Below, piece by piece: positions 19,902 to 31,245 of a DNA stretch of 64,000 bases. The stretch's first letter is position 1, and each line of letters opens with the position of its first letter. The stretch spans positions 72,330,322 through 72,394,321 of the forward strand of contig OZ035961.1 in the NCBI GenBank assembly GCA_964034945.1. The letters run 5' to 3'. The translations under genes were made by a program, and so were the position numbers. The DNA comes from Chrysopilus asiliformis (Eukaryota; Arthropoda; Insecta; Diptera; Rhagionidae). The notes under the pieces are model-generated. The model saw only the letters and a list, made by a program, of their open reading frames with translations. It did not search any database and had not been told where the DNA came from.

Positions 19902-20263
19902 CAGCCATGTTCAAAAGTGTTAGGCACCATTTCAAAATCAATTTTTTCCTGTTTACGTGTATATAATATGATAGTGAAACAATGTGATTTTAAGAATATC
20001 AAAATTTATCTGACTAATATTAGGTGGGCCCACCCCTAGCCCTTATTACAGCAGCGAGTCTTTTCGGCATTGTCGCTACAAGCCTATTTTCGTGTCGTCA
20101 CTTATAAAATCCCATTCCTCCTGAATAGCCCTTTTCAGGGTATCTTCTGATGTTATTTTTGTGTTTCCGGATATTTTTCTTCAAAATACTCCACAAATGC
20201 TCTATCAAAATCTATGATTTCTTTGTAAAAAATGGGGGTGCCTAACACTTTTGAACATGGCTG
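19902..20263. mobile_element. 362-bp Tc1-derived MITE
   Basis: Ends 'cagccatgttcaaaagtgtt' at 19902 and the complement ending at 20263, with TA at 19900-19901 and 20264-20265. The interior around 20020-20130 is a decayed end of a Tc1 transposase (minus-strand '..MPKRL..' region). It sits only a few bases inside the 5' end of the host Helitron. Confidence 0.85.
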
Positions 20264-20275
20264 TATATAGATATA

Positions 20276-20869
20276 CTAGCAGACCTTTCGTTGCCAGCTA
20301 AAAGTTTTTTTGTGTAAATTTTAGAATGCCAAAAAACCATAAAATAACTTATAGGACCTTCCGTTTCGAATTTTGAAATTCCAACTCCAGATTCGTGATA
20401 AGCAACCCTGAAAACCTCCCAAAGCCTGTTTTTTTTTGCGAGAAAAATTGGAAAAAGGACATTTGCGTTGTCAGTACAGGACCTCCCGTTTAGCATTTGA
20501 AAAATTGAACACTGGATTCGCGATCAGCGACCTCGAAAACCCCCTAGTGTCAATTGTTTCAAGAAAAATTGGAAAAAGGACATTTGCGTTATCCTTACAG
20601 GACCTTTCGTTTCGAATTTTGAAAATCTAATATCGGATTCGTGATCAGCGACCCCAAAAACCCTATAATGCCAATTTTTCCGGGAAAAAATGGGAACAGG
20701 ATATTTTCATTATCCTTACAGGACCTTCCGTTTCGAATTTTGAAAATCTACATAGCTAAAAATCTACATAGCTAAAAAAAACCGCGTAAAAATCGGTCCA
20801 GTAGTTTTTGAGTTTTGTAATCTCAGACAGACAGACAAACAGACAAACATCCATTTTTATATATATAGA
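20276..20869 (-). mobile_element. Short minus-strand Helitron, same family as 17730-20271
   Basis: The 3' end is CTAG at 20276-20279, preceded (minus strand) by the same hairpin-bearing 'agctggcaacgaaaggtctg' text. The 5' end 'TCTATATATATAAAAATGGA' starts at 20869. It contains three of the ~118-bp units and is inserted head-to-tail five bases from the previous Helitron. Confidence 0.8.
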
Positions 20870-20879
20870 TATGTATATA

Positions 20880-21532
20880 TTGCAATGTATGACGAAACAT
20901 CAGTAATTTATCCCCTCATCTTTCCACTTCCTCCCTCCACCTACCACCCTCCTACCACTTGTTCCTTCCCCCCTTCCCCTTCCCCTTCCACCCTTCGCTT
21001 CCCCCCTTCCCCTTCCCTTCACCTTCCCCTTCCCTTCCCTTTCCCTTTCCCTTTCCCTTCCCCTTCCACCCTTCGCTTCCCCCCTTCCCCTTCTCCTTTC
21101 CCTACCCCTATCCTTCCCCTGGGGGGGGGGGGGGGGGGGTAGATATTAGTGGGCGAAAAACCTCCCTAAGGGCTGACCCTCCTAAAGGAGAAAACCGAAT
21201 CCGAATCTCTCATTGTTGTAGAGGGTAGCAGGCGAGGGGGTATACTGAGAGGAGGGAGGGTAGATATTAGTGGGCGAAAAATTTCCTTGAGGAATGACTT
21301 CTATATTAATGAAAGCCGCACCCCAATCGGTTGAACGGTTCGAAAGTTATCAGGGAAGGGGTACCGAAGGAGAGGGGGAGGTCAATAAAAAGTAGCCTAT
21401 GTCACTCGGGAATAGTGTAGCTTTCTATCAGTGAAAGAATTTTCAGAATCGGATCAGTGGTTCCAGAGACTACCCTGCACAAACAAACAAACAAACAAAC
21501 TTTACCTCTTTATATAATTAAGTATAGATATA
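20880..21532 (-). mobile_element. Non-autonomous Helitron relative with a pyrimidine tract
   Basis: The reverse complement matches the element at 45547-47608: the 'TACTTAATTATATAAAGAGG'-type 5' end (about 21532), 'tttgtttgtttg', one to two of the 121-bp units (about 21140-21300), a G-run (21121-21139), a purine-rich tract read here as CCTTCC/CCCTTT (20925-21110), and the end 'gatgtttcgtcatacat' at 20886. The Pro/Ser-rich frames here come from the tract and are not genes. Confidence 0.7.
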
Positions 21533-21534
21533 TA

Positions 21535-22385
21535 TAGATATATTATATATATAGATATATATGCACATAAGACTAAAAGACAAAATGCACATAAGAATAA
21601 AAAAACATTTTGACGTGGATACGTCTTGGATTTTGGTTATGGGGGTACAAATTAGAAAATCGGCTTGCTGCCATGATAACAAATTTGCAATCGATGATAC
21701 TCGATAGTTTGTGGTGACATCCGAACAGAAACTGTGTTATGAGATCCGGCCTACATTAAAGCATTGTTTAGAGTATTTTGTTATGTTAAACTATGTTCAA
21801 TTATCTTTTTAAGAATCAAAATCTAAATTTTCACTGCCGCTGTTATGCTGTGTTTGCTGCTTGTAGTACAGATTTCACATTTATACTTTTTTTATGCTTC
21901 TCCTTTGTGTGTATTGAATCTGATGTATTGAATGTCATGTTATCTCGTTCTTTTCGCTCTGAAAAGTGTCGCTCTTAACGGCAAAATTGTTTGCTGTGGT
22001 TTCCGACTCTCGTTCTTGGGAACGAAAATGATTTCTATTTAAGTTTTCGCTTCTTGTTCAAAGCGGTTTGTGGGTCTCGCATAAAAATGAATGAAAGCCT
22101 AGAGCGATGGCTTTTTGGTATGATGCACACACATATATAAGTATGCATTTCATTAGTAAGAGAGCGATATTTCGCTCCCAGCATTAAAGTTCTCTTCAGG
22201 GTTGAGATTTTTGATCTTCGAAATCGTAGTAAATCGGCCGAAAAATAGTAGTAGAATCGATGAAATAGTAAATTTATGTAAAACCTTCGTTTAATTTGAA
22301 CAAAAGACTAGAAATGGGAGCGTTTTGAACACTGTATGTATGATATTTATTTCACACTGCTCTTATCATAAACCAATTATAAATA
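21535..22385. other. No gene or element recognised
   Basis: AT-rich sequence with 'tatatagatata' runs at the start. A short frame at 21793-21978 has no recognisable content. No terminal repeats were found. Confidence 0.4.
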
Positions 22386-22387
22386 AA

Positions 22388-22652
22388 ATTATTATACCCG
22401 TATAGTGAAACCGAATATCTCAAAAACGGTGCATCTTATCAAAAAAGTGCAAGAACAAAAGTTATTTAGGATATGATTCTACATAAAACTCCCATACATC
22501 AAAATCCCATTGGAATAAATTTAAAAAAAATCTAATTAGAAAGTCTGACTTCAAACTGGAATTTTGATACAACTGTTCGCCGTTCACTTAAATCACCATA
22601 CGGATTTTCAATAATTGCCAGATTGGCAATTATAGCTTTTGTTATGTTTTAA
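22388..22652 (-). repeat. Short minus-strand copy of the ~510-bp repeat
   Basis: Starts with the complement of the palindromic tail ('tacccgtatagtgaaacc') and goes directly to 'gaatatctcaaaaacggtgc', then on to 'ttgccagattggcaattata' and 'gcttttgttatg'. The middle ~250 bp of the full repeat is absent, so the tail and body are joined differently than in the 7737 and 36258 copies. Confidence 0.75.
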
Positions 22653-22882
22653 ATAAAAATTTGTTTCCTTAATTTCCTTTTCAATAAAATTTCTTACTTA
22701 AATATCTATTGGCGATCGTTGTAGGCGGATCCACGTCTTCTGGCCGTCTCTACGAGACAGACACCTTGCTTTTTTTTGGTGACATTTCGAAAAATTACAT
22801 TTTTCTTTCTCCAGGGGTAAGGAATGTGATGAATTGCATTTCGACTTTTTCCAAACCGGATGCAATACATCACCTTACTTAA

Positions 22883-23095
22883 CCCTCTAACCGGAATATT
22901 TCCGAAAAAAATTCACCAAAATATGACTTTCAACTTGCGACAGACCGTAACCAAGACAACGTAGAGGGCTAAATTTTTTCCAGCATGTAAAGCGATAACT
23001 TACAAAAGTCAGTGTAACACGTTCCGGCGATTTCCGGCTATTAAAATTGTTACCCGTTATAAACAAGCCTTTAGGCGGGCATTCCGGCTAGAGGG
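22883..23095. mobile_element. 213-bp piggyBac-like MITE
   Basis: TTAA lies at 22879-22882 and 23096-23099. The ends are 'ccctctaaccggaat' and the complement of 'attccggctagaggg' (14 of 15 match). A TTAA duplication and CCC start are piggyBac features. No frame inside. Confidence 0.75.
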
Positions 23096-23539
23096 TTAAA
23101 GCAAACGGTACAAAGTCCCAAATCAGAACAATAACCTATGGAAAATGGCCAAATCATAGATAATCATAGGTCAGACCATTTCATGTATTCAATAAAAGCG
23201 TACCTATGTTTTATAAAATTAACAAAGTAAACATCAATTATGCAGAAGTGCACTCCGGTCAATGTACTTTGTACCTACCATAAACTCCATATTTCTTATG
23301 CCAATAATATTTCAGCCTACAAATCAATGAACCAAAAATGCTTGCGCCACCGATTTCTTTTGTATGTCAATTCTTTTTGATAAACAATCCGATCCAACAG
23401 TTGAAGTTTGGCGACTGAAATTAACAGTTGAAGTTGGTCAGTTGAAGATCAAGAAGTTGGTTTTTAGCGTTGAAGTAAAACGGTCGAAAAGTAAAAGTTG
23501 AAGTATGGGAGTTAAGGAAAAAACGGTCCGTTTTAACAT

Positions 23540-23765
23540 AAAAAATAATTGAAATTCGTTTTGTCTGTGCATTTTAAGTCAAGTGTTTGAAAATTTGGAA
23601 ACATAATAAAAGAAAAGTGTAAACCGATTTGGTGTGATTATAAAAAAAAAACATTAAAAATAATTGAAATTCGTTTTGTATGTACATTTTAAGTAAAGTT
23701 GTATTAACATTTGGAATAATAGAAAAAGAAAAGTGTAAACCGAATTGTTGTGATTAGAAAAGGAG
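23540..23765 (+). repeat. Imperfect ~113-bp tandem duplication in a putative LTR
   Basis: 'aaaaataattgaaattcgtt' to 'gaaaagtgtaaaccga' occurs at about 23545 and again at about 23658, with a number of substitutions. It lies just upstream of the primer-binding site at 23822, so it probably belongs to the right part of an LTR. Confidence 0.7.
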
Positions 23766-23821
23766 AAATATAAGAAGAAATTAAAATATTAGAAACGTGT
23801 TTAATTATCCCGATCATTTTA

Positions 23822-23920
23822 TGGTGCAGTCGGTAGGATTATCGGTGGAAAAATAAGGTGTCACATTTTATGGCGCAGTCGGTAGGATCATCGGTGGAAA
23901 AATAAGGTGTCACAGTTCCG
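23822..23920 (+). promoter_or_regulatory. Duplicated retrotransposon primer-binding site
   Basis: 'TGGTGCAGTCGGTAGGAT' (23822) and 'TGGCGCAGTCGGTAGGAT' (23871) start two 49-bp tandem copies. A TGG-starting 18-mer complementary to a tRNA 3' end, placed after 'ccgatcatttta' and before gag-like text, is what follows a left LTR. Which tRNA is primed cannot be told safely by eye. Confidence 0.6.
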
Positions 23921-23960
23921 AGAATAGCCGCCCTGATTTAGAGGGACAGAGTGCCACATC

Positions 23961-24109
23961 GTTAATGACAAATTAGAAGCGTTTCGAACTTTGTATACCG
24001 ATCTATATACAGAAAAGCAACCGACATGTAGGGCGGATTTGGTCGAGCGAATTAACAACAGTTTCGATGAACTAAATGAACGAGCACTAGGAATGCAAAT
24101 CAGCTTTTA
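23961..24109 (+). pseudogene. LTR-retrotransposon gag-like fragment
   Basis: The frame after the primer-binding site reads 'KLEAFRTLYTDLYTEKQPTC' and 'RADLVERINNSFDELNERAL' before a stop. It resembles the helical start of Gypsy- or Bel-type Gag, but is too short to assign. It breaks at about 24110, where LINE coding text starts. Confidence 0.45.
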
Positions 24110-24129
24110 AATCAAGTTCCCCTCCTTTG

Positions 24130-24749
24130 GAAGGCCACTTCGCATTAATTGCTATGTGGGAAAGAATTCTTGCGAACCTCAATAAGAAGTCCTCCGGCTT
24201 TGATAACATTTCTAACTACGTTCTCAAAAAATGTAAAAAAAACAATTCTCGCGTCCACTAACCATTCTTATAAATAATTGCCTGAACAACGGCGACTTCC
24301 CTTTACAGTGGAAGATTGTAAAACTAATGCCTATCTGCAAAAGCAAAACATCAAACGCAGTAGAGGATTTCCGGCCCATTTCTCTCCTTTCAAACCTTAG
24401 TAAAGTGTTAGAAATAATCTTACTAGATATGCTAGAGACCTTCTGTGAAGATAATGCTATTATTCGAACCTGCCAATTTGGCTTCGAACGGGAGCACTCA
24501 ACCGAAAACGCCTTGCTGCTTTTGCAAGACTACATCCTTAAAAATCTACGTTTTAAAAAATGTACAATTGCGTGTAGTATCGGCCTTAAAAAAGCTTTTG
24601 ATTCGGTATGGCTTAAAGGTCTTGTCTTTAAACTCCATTTACTAAACTGCCCTGCACAGCTTCTCAAAATTATTCTCCGCTTTTTAACTGATCGGAAGCT
24701 CCGCATCCAAATTGATAAACATATCTCCCGAACTGTGAATGTGAAATCA
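24130..24749 (+). pseudogene. Jockey-like LINE reverse transcriptase, first part
   Basis: 'KKSSGFDNISNYVLKK', 'FPLQWKIVKLMPICK', 'DFRPISLLSNLSKVLE', 'QFGFEREHSTENALLLL' and 'SIGLKKAFDSVWLKGL' form the fingers and palm of a Jockey-clade RT (motif A aspartate in KAFDSV). A stop or shift lies near 24245. The domain is cut at 24750 by a 7.3-kb insertion and resumes at 32060 with 'AGVPQGSIIGPKLFN' (motif B). The endonuclease is absent, so the copy is 5'-truncated. Confidence 0.85.
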
Positions 24750-25299
24750 GCAGTAGGATTCTTGGCACTTATAACGATGTAGTTATCCACAACGATGTCG
24801 TTATCCATAAATACGAATAGGAGCTTTTACGTTTGTGGTAGTGGATATGAAATGGCGTTGTGTTTGTTTCTCGCTGTCAACTTTCCAATAAAATTACCTT
24901 CGACTATGACTCCGCAACACTGATCCTTCCAATACGAATTTTCTTAACGACTGCTCTCGTACCAGTCGATAAACACTAATGTTTGAGTTTCGTCCAGAAT
25001 GTTGACAACACTGTTCGGAAAGTGAAGTGTTGTTTTTTTTGGCGCGCTTAATTTTTCCATAAAAATATTCCATAATTATCGAATTGTGTTTAACTTTTCA
25101 ATCTTTCCCACTTGGTCTCACTCAGATCGAAATATAAAATAAAAATAAACCAAAACCTTTATCAATTACTGGTGCTGTGAGTTTAGTTTAGTGATCTTTG
25201 ATTTTCCTGTCACTTGTGCACTTGTGGTCTTGGGGACATATTTAAAACTAACTTTTCGGCGGTAAGTTTTCTCTTTTTTTATTTTAACTACTATCGGAA

Positions 25300-26633
25300 A
25301 TGTGCGACACGGATGAGGAGTTCATGCTGCTGGATTCTGATGATGATAAAGAGGAAGCGGATGTCTTCAACCCTCGTCACAGCGTAAGTCGGACTCCGCC
25401 CCAAGGGAGTTTCAGTGCAGATAGTGCCCCCGCACTGACTATGGTGACATCTAGTTCCGGTGATAAGCTACACTCACCGAGGACATCATCCCTACTACCA
25501 GCGACATCTATGTTATTGCAACGACGACATCTGTTGCAGCAAAACTACTGGCGACATCTGTTGCTACAAAACCAGAACTAGCAGAGACACGATCCACAGC
25601 TAAGGTTCAGTGTGACCAAAGTGAGGTTGTAATACATAAAAAAACAAACAAATTCTTTACTAAAAAAGAACGTAAAGATTTTAATAAGCTGAAATCAGCT
25701 ACAGTAAGTGGCGACCTAAAAAAAGGAGTCACATTCTCTCAGGCTAGCTGCAGTGACCTCAAATTAGGAACTGCATCTGTTGAAACCTTAAAAGATAGAA
25801 ATATTGCTGATCCTAATTCTGCCAATCTATCAAAAAGAAGCAGATCTCCGGGAGGCTCTCCTGAAGAGGTGAATGCGGTAAAGGTGCCGAGAACACGCAA
25901 TATGGTACTGTCCTATGCTAAGGTAGTGGCCTCGTGTGATTTCAAGGCGGCCATAACACCGCAAAATGCCTCAATGGAAGTCTCTCGCGAGCAGGCAAAA
26001 ATGTTACCGGAAAGAATATCTGAGGCGGTAGCCAATTACATTGACAGCGTGGAAAGCGATGAAGATTTTATTCCGCTTAAGTTCCCGAGCTGCGGTTTAA
26101 TTAGGGACATCTTTGTAGTAAAATGTCACGATGAACCCACCCATAATTGGCTGCAAAAAACAGTGGAGAAGATGCCGTGCCCATGGGGGGATGGCGGTCT
26201 TGAAAGATTAAACTACGATGATTTGCCAAAGCCACCTAGATTAGCGGTGTTCATTAAGGGACACACAGATGTGTGGACCGAAACCATTATAACTAGAATG
26301 GGACGTCAGAACCCAGGCCTTCTCACTTTGAAATGGCGCTTGTATAGCCGAAGGGAGTATGATCAGACCATACATATAGTATTTGGTGTGGATAAAGACA
26401 CCGTCGATTTCCTGAAGATGAGGCATCACAAGATATTTTACCTCATGGGACAATTAACCTTCCTCACAACGGAAGCGGAAGCTGAGCTAAAGCAGAAGCG
26501 TGCTGATGCGGCGGCTAATGCAGGCAAAACAGGTAAAACTTATGTCAATGTTCCGGAAGGTGCGACTAACACCGCAACCTCTAAGGTGAACACTGGTAAT
26601 AGATTTTTAATACCGAATTTTTTTTCAGTCTGA
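25300..26633 (+). pseudogene. LOA-like LINE ORF1 with DUF4780-type region
   Basis: Starts at an ATG after a leader ('MCDTDEEFMLLDSDDDKEE'). It runs to 25581, then one frameshift near 25570 moves it to the frame that stays open to 26633. The second part ('PRTRNMVLSYAKVVASCDFK', 'WGDGGLERLNYDDLPKPPRL', 'RRQN...LKWRLYSRREYDQ', 'TIHIVFGVDKDTVDFLKMRH') has the pattern of the DUF4780 domain found in ORF1 of insect LINEs. That domain is thought to bind nucleic acid in the ribonucleoprotein. No CCHC zinc knuckle was seen. It precedes the ORF2 endonuclease by ~250 bp. Confidence 0.7.
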
Positions 26634-26859
26634 GAAGTCATCGCCTATGGAGAGTTGCGATTCCAATGACGCAGTCAAAAACATGAACCTAGGTTCAGGT
26701 CTGAAGGAAGCTCGGATAGCTGATAATAACTCTCATTATTGTCATGTTTATCCTGAGGAACTTTCCGACCCATTGGCTGCCGATGGTAGTGCTGTTTAGC
26801 ACTTCACTGATTGGCTGTCCGTGAGCGTATGACTTTCTTTCCTCTTTTGTTATCATGAT

Positions 26860-27793
26860 TGACAAAACGAAAGTCACAGTTCTACAAATAAACTTGCAGC
26901 ATGGCAATTATGCCGTTGCCTATCCATGGGACAAACACATTTTGCTCTCATTCAAGAACCTTACCTATACAAAGGCAAAGTTCGTGGTCTTCCTTCAAAT
27001 TTAGGCACTTTAATAGTTGATGAAACTGTAGTAAGACCTAGAGCATGTATCTGGGTAAAAAATAATATTGCTTACTCTCCAATTCCTATGGTAAGCAACC
27101 GTGATATTGTGGCGCGCATCCTGAAGGCGCCAAAAAATCGTTCTCACTGCGACATAATCCTGGTATCGGCTTACCTGCCTTATGATTCGTGTAATCCTCC
27201 TCCTAGGGAAGCGCTTAAAAACATCCTTAGGTACAGCAAACTAAATAGTATTCCTGTTATCTTTAGTTTCGACTCAAATGCACATCATGTAGCATGGAAC
27301 AGCTCAAATACCAACAATAGAGGTAGTGCTCTCTTTGAATTCATACAAAGTGAGAACCTAGAACTCCTAAACAAAGGACATGAGCCCACCTTTATCAATA
27401 GAATTAGGCGAGAAATCATTGACATAATTTTCTGCACGCCTGCTATTTTAAACATCATTTACAATTGGCATGTATCGAATCTTATTAATGCGTCTGATCA
27501 CAGAGCAATAGTTTTCAGCATAAAAAGCGACTCTACCCCTGTTGTATCCTTTAGAAATCCAAGACAGGCCGACTGGGTAAGCTTCACTGAAATTTTGAGA
27601 CATTCTTTTGAGTCTTGTGACTCTGAAACTCTGTCTATCAATAACTTAGAGACAAAAAGCGAATTCTTAATAAATGAAATCAGAACTGCATATCACAGCA
27701 CTTGTAAACTTAGCATAAGCAGTGGTAAGAGTAATAGTCCCTGGTGGAATGCTGAACTTAATAAGCTCAGAAAATCCCTACGGAGGCAATTTA
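26860..27793 (+). pseudogene. LOA-like LINE ORF2: APE-type endonuclease
   Basis: 'VTVLQINLQHG' (26870) opens the endonuclease. One shift near 26925 leads to 'ALIQEPYLYKGKVRGLPS' (catalytic E in QEP). Then come 'IILVSAYLPYD', 'IPVIFSFDSNAHHVAWNSS' (DxN), 'IDIIFCTPAI' and 'INASDHRAIVFSI' (SDH, catalytic H). All conserved blocks of an AP-like nuclease are present. This nuclease nicks target DNA to prime reverse transcription. The frame is cut at 27794 by a Harbinger element and continues at 28765 ('NLAKRKNTVTEL'). Confidence 0.85.
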
Positions 27794-28761
27794 CAGGTCG
27801 ATTCCCTTAGGCGAGGCGTTTTTAATCGACTCGCCTTGTGTCGAGGCGAATCGCGTGAAGTTTGGTATTCCCTTAGGCTCTCGAATAGACTCTCAAACTT
27901 ACAATTGTCGCCGCTAAAGTAAATTTGGCGAATAATGCCTAAAACATCTTAGTAAAGCACTAAAATCGGCGTTATGTATAGGCCATAGGAAATATTATGG
28001 CAGGATATAACATATTTTAGTAGAAAAAACCGTCATTCATTTTCAATTGAAATTAAATTTTATTCTCCACACAAAATGAGTTCGTTCGAATTTTATGAAC
28101 CTGACAAAGATTTGGAAGACTGCAATGTGGACCTACGAGTAACAAGAGATGCTGCGAATCCTCTGGACTTGCCGGATATTACGTAACAAAATTATGTTTT
28201 AATTTTAACATTTCTTCAATTTGTTTTGGTTTTTCAAGGTTTGTGAAATACTTTCGCCTAAACAAATCGGCCTTCAATTCGGTCTTAGGAGTTTTAAACA
28301 GCAATCTACCTCCAACTTTGCGGTCGAACTCAGTTCTTCCGATAATAAAACTAGCATCCACACTACGATTTTTAAGATAATTTTAGCAGCAAAAAATGTC
28401 TTCAATTCATTGATTTCATTCGTTTTTAGACCACTCAATTGAAGACGGCATGTGTAAGAAGCTAGAAATTACATTATTTAAATTAAATATACATACATTC
28501 TTTCTTTATTCATTTTCACGGTTTTTTAATTTTAGCTGTCGATTCCAAAATCGGCGCGCCTCGATTTGTCGTTTTTTATCGACTCATTTCGATACAAAAG
28601 TCTTGAGTAATACACAAAATTTGTTCGAATATCAAACAAGAGATGGCGTTAGTTGTATATTTCGAATTTTTACGCCTGCTGTCGATAAAAAAGTCTAAGG
28701 GAATACCAAGAGTCGATTGGCGTGATTCAAGGCGAGGCGCGCGCCTAAGGGAATCGACCTG
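27794..28761 (+). mobile_element. PIF/Harbinger element (968 bp) inside the LINE
   Basis: Ends 'caggtcgattcccttaggcg' and its exact complement, with TTA at 27791-27793 and 28762-28764. Removal rejoins LINE codons 'RRQF' + 'NLAKRK'. It holds part of a transposase gene. Confidence 0.88.
28077..28380 (+). pseudogene. Harbinger transposase, N-terminal part with an intron
   Basis: ATG at 28077 starts 'MSSFEFYEPDKDLEDCNVDL' and runs to '..LDLPDIT'. A consensus donor GTAACA at about 28184 and a 'TTTTTCAAG' acceptor at about 28239 remove ~56 bp. The next exon reads 'RFVKYFRLNKSAFNSVLGVL' and 'VLPIIKLASTLRFLR', matching the R-F-R-x-S/N-K...F..L and 'LRFLA' blocks of Harbinger transposases. The catalytic part is absent, so the element is non-autonomous. 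Confidence 0.7.
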
Positions 28762-28764
28762 TTA

Positions 28765-30330
28765 ACTTAGCAAAAAGAAAAAATACTGTCACTGAATTGT
28801 CAAATTACAGTGAGACGCAAAAGACTTACAAAAAATTGATTAGGAAATCTAAAAGAAAAAACTGGAAAAATTTTGTGGTGAAATTGCCAGTGTACCTGAA
28901 GCGGCAAAAATACACAAAATCCTAGCTAAGGACCCGCTTAGCCAACCCTCCACTTTTCAGACTGCAACCGGACAGTATACACTCGATGATAGGGAAACTG
29001 TCCACCATCTCCTGGATACTCACTTCCCTGGGCATGTCCCATACCTACATAGACAAATCGGTTGCTGAAGTAGTACAGGGCTCGGCGGACTGGTCTACTG
29101 CAGACAGAATTGTCTCCAAAGAGAAAATATCTTGGGTCATTAAAGGGTTTGCACCCTTTAAATCCCCCGGTCCAGATGATATTAATCCTATCTGTTTACA
29201 AAAAGGGTTAGATTCACTCATTACTCCTCTCCATGACCTTTATAGAACATGCATTGCTTACAGTTACATTCCCAGTTCATGGAGAAGAGTGAAGGTAATC
29301 TTCATTCCAAAACCAGGTAAGCGTCTTATGACCTTCATATTGAAAACACTGGAGAAACTAGTTGAAGTTTGAAATTTACCGTTGTGATGAATTACAACTA
29401 AATTTGACTCTCCACCCTAAACAATTTGCCTATCAAAAGGGTAAATCCACAGAAGCAGCTCTTCATCATCTTATGTCAGAAATAGAACATGGCATGCACC
29501 ATAAGGACTTCAACCTTTGCACACTGATAGACATTGAAGGTGCCTTTGACAACACCTCTTTTGAGGCCTTTAGATCAGCCCTGAACACAAGGGGAGTTGA
29601 TGAAACCACCACTAGGTGGATTTTTAACATGTTGGACACTAGAAAAATCGAAACGAAAATTGGTAATTATGAAGCAAACATTGCTACAGTAAAAGGCTGC
29701 CCCCAGGGCGGTGTTTTATCACCACTGCTATGGTGCTTAGTTGTAGACGATCTACTACATCAGCTGAACTCGAAAGGCATTTTCGCAATTGGTTACGCAG
29801 ATGATATTGCAATCTCAACTAAGGGCAAGTACTTAAGTGTCCTTGGTGAAATTCTCGCTGCTGCGCTCCAATTGATCACAAACTGATGTACGACCAAAGG
29901 ACTGAACATTAATCCAGACAAAATTAAATCAATTCTCTTCACCAACAAAAGAAAGATTGTTGACTTAGTAATGCCTACTGTAAATAGACATCGCTTAGTA
30001 CTCTATAATGAGGTTAAATTCCTGGGAGTCACTCTGGATAAAAAACTAAACTGTAGGACTCATGTTACCAAAAAAGTGAATAACGCTATCTTTGCTTTTT
30101 TACAATGTAAGAGAGCTTTCTCACGCACTTGGGGACTATCGCCAAAAATTATTTTTTGGATCTACACGGCCATCATCAGGCCAACTCTAGCCTATGCAGC
30201 GCTCAGGCTCAATGTTACTCAACAAAGGGTTGGCAGACTTCTGAATCACACTCACATGTCCATCTGGACAGAACTAACATTGGCCGTGCCTGTTGTTATA
30301 ATGCCCACTGATCACCAGATTCCCAAAGCT
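28765..30330 (+). pseudogene. LOA-like LINE ORF2: reverse transcriptase
   Basis: 'FAPFKSPGPDDINPICLQKG' and 'IPSSWRRVKVIFIPKPGK' open the RT. After a shift at about 29365 come 'KQFAYQKGKSTEAALHHLMS', 'LIDIEGAFDNTSFEAF' (motif A), 'KGCPQGGVLSPLLWCLVVDD' (motif B) and 'FAIGYADDIAI' (motif C). The thumb and 'KFLGVTLDKKLNCRTHVTKK' follow to about 30330. There are a few frameshifts and stops, such as TGA at 29884. The palette (GCPQGGVLSPLLW, RNase H downstream) is LOA/I-like rather than Jockey. Confidence 0.85.
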
Positions 30331-30389
30331 CACTTTGAGAAATCTTTTAAAATTCAGTTCCTATCTAGACAAGATTGGATACAACCAGA

Positions 30390-31245
30390 ACAGCTCATAC
30401 CTTCCACGGCAAGTTGTTGGTTTACGGATGGGTTACTTAGAAACGACATTGCTGGTGCAGGTATCTAAAACCCTAGCCTCAATAACGAGGAGTTTACTGA
30501 TGTGATACCATTAGGTAAAAACATCACCATATTTCAAGCTGAAATTACAGCAATTTTGATTTGTGCAAAGCACGTTTGCAGCAAAATTGTTGTTGGTAGA
30601 GACATATTTATTTTTTCAGGCAGCCAAGCACCAAGGCTCTACAATCTAGTGAAATCAAATCTAAACTAGTAGAAGAATGTTTTCAAAATCTAGAATTTAT
30701 TTCTAGAAATAATAGTTACTTTGACATGGGTCCCTGGTCACTGTAACATCTTAGGCAATGAGAAAGCTGATGAACTTGCCAAACTAGGTTCGGATTGCCT
30801 TGGTATCTATCCTGAACCCGCACTGCCTATTTCCAATTCGACGGTAAAAGGACTTATTCATAGACAATGTATAACACTACACAAGACTAGGTAGATGCGT
30901 GAAGCAATGTGCCTACAAGCCAAAAAATTTGGATGCAAACCTGATCCAGCCAGATTTGCCAATACCTTCAGATTGAGCAAGAGCTCTATCCAACAATTAG
31001 TAGGGGTACTCACTGGTCACTGCAAACTAAATTACATTCACATAAGATTGGCTTAGTTGAGGATCCATCTTGCAATTTATGTGATGAGGAGGAAGAGACA
31101 GCAGAACACTTCTTGTGCAATTGTTCCTGCTTCCAAAACCGTAGAGAAAATACTCTTGGCGATCGTTTCCTTAACTCTCAAGATATTGGTAAAATTCCAC
31201 TAAACCGTTTAGCCAGCTTTATTAGCGGCTCAAAAAGATTAACGT
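30390..31245 (+). pseudogene. LOA-like LINE ORF2: RNase H and C-terminus
   Basis: 'ASCWFTDGLLRNDIAGAGI' (first RNase H aspartate) is followed by a stop at 30466, then 'IFQAEITAILICAKHV' (catalytic E), a damaged third block (about 30600, 'IFSGSQAPRLYNL' where a D-S-Q would be expected) and 'PGHCNILGNEKADELAKLG' text (about 30728-30790). The zinc-finger-like 'CNLCDEEEETAEHFLCNCSC' (31070-31130) is the usual CCHC tail of this LINE group. Multiple stops. Confidence 0.75.

Larger units (their letters stand above)
17730..20271 (-). mobile_element. Minus-strand Helitron interrupted by a mariner and a MITE
   Basis: The 3' end (minus) is '...aacttttagctgcc' 'aacg..agggtctgCTAG' at 17730, and the 5' end is 'TCTATATATATAAAAATGGA', split by the MITE at 19902-20263 and closing at 20271. 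The body is an array of ~115-122-bp units ('cggaaggtcctgtaaggata', 'ggtcgctgatcacgaatccg'). The same family occurs at 20276-20869 and 53450-54298. Confidence 0.8.

Noticed and set aside
20885..21228. Open frames rich in Pro/Ser/Phe
   Set aside because: They are translations of a pyrimidine tract and of a satellite unit. The same tract is purine-rich on the other strand at 47405.
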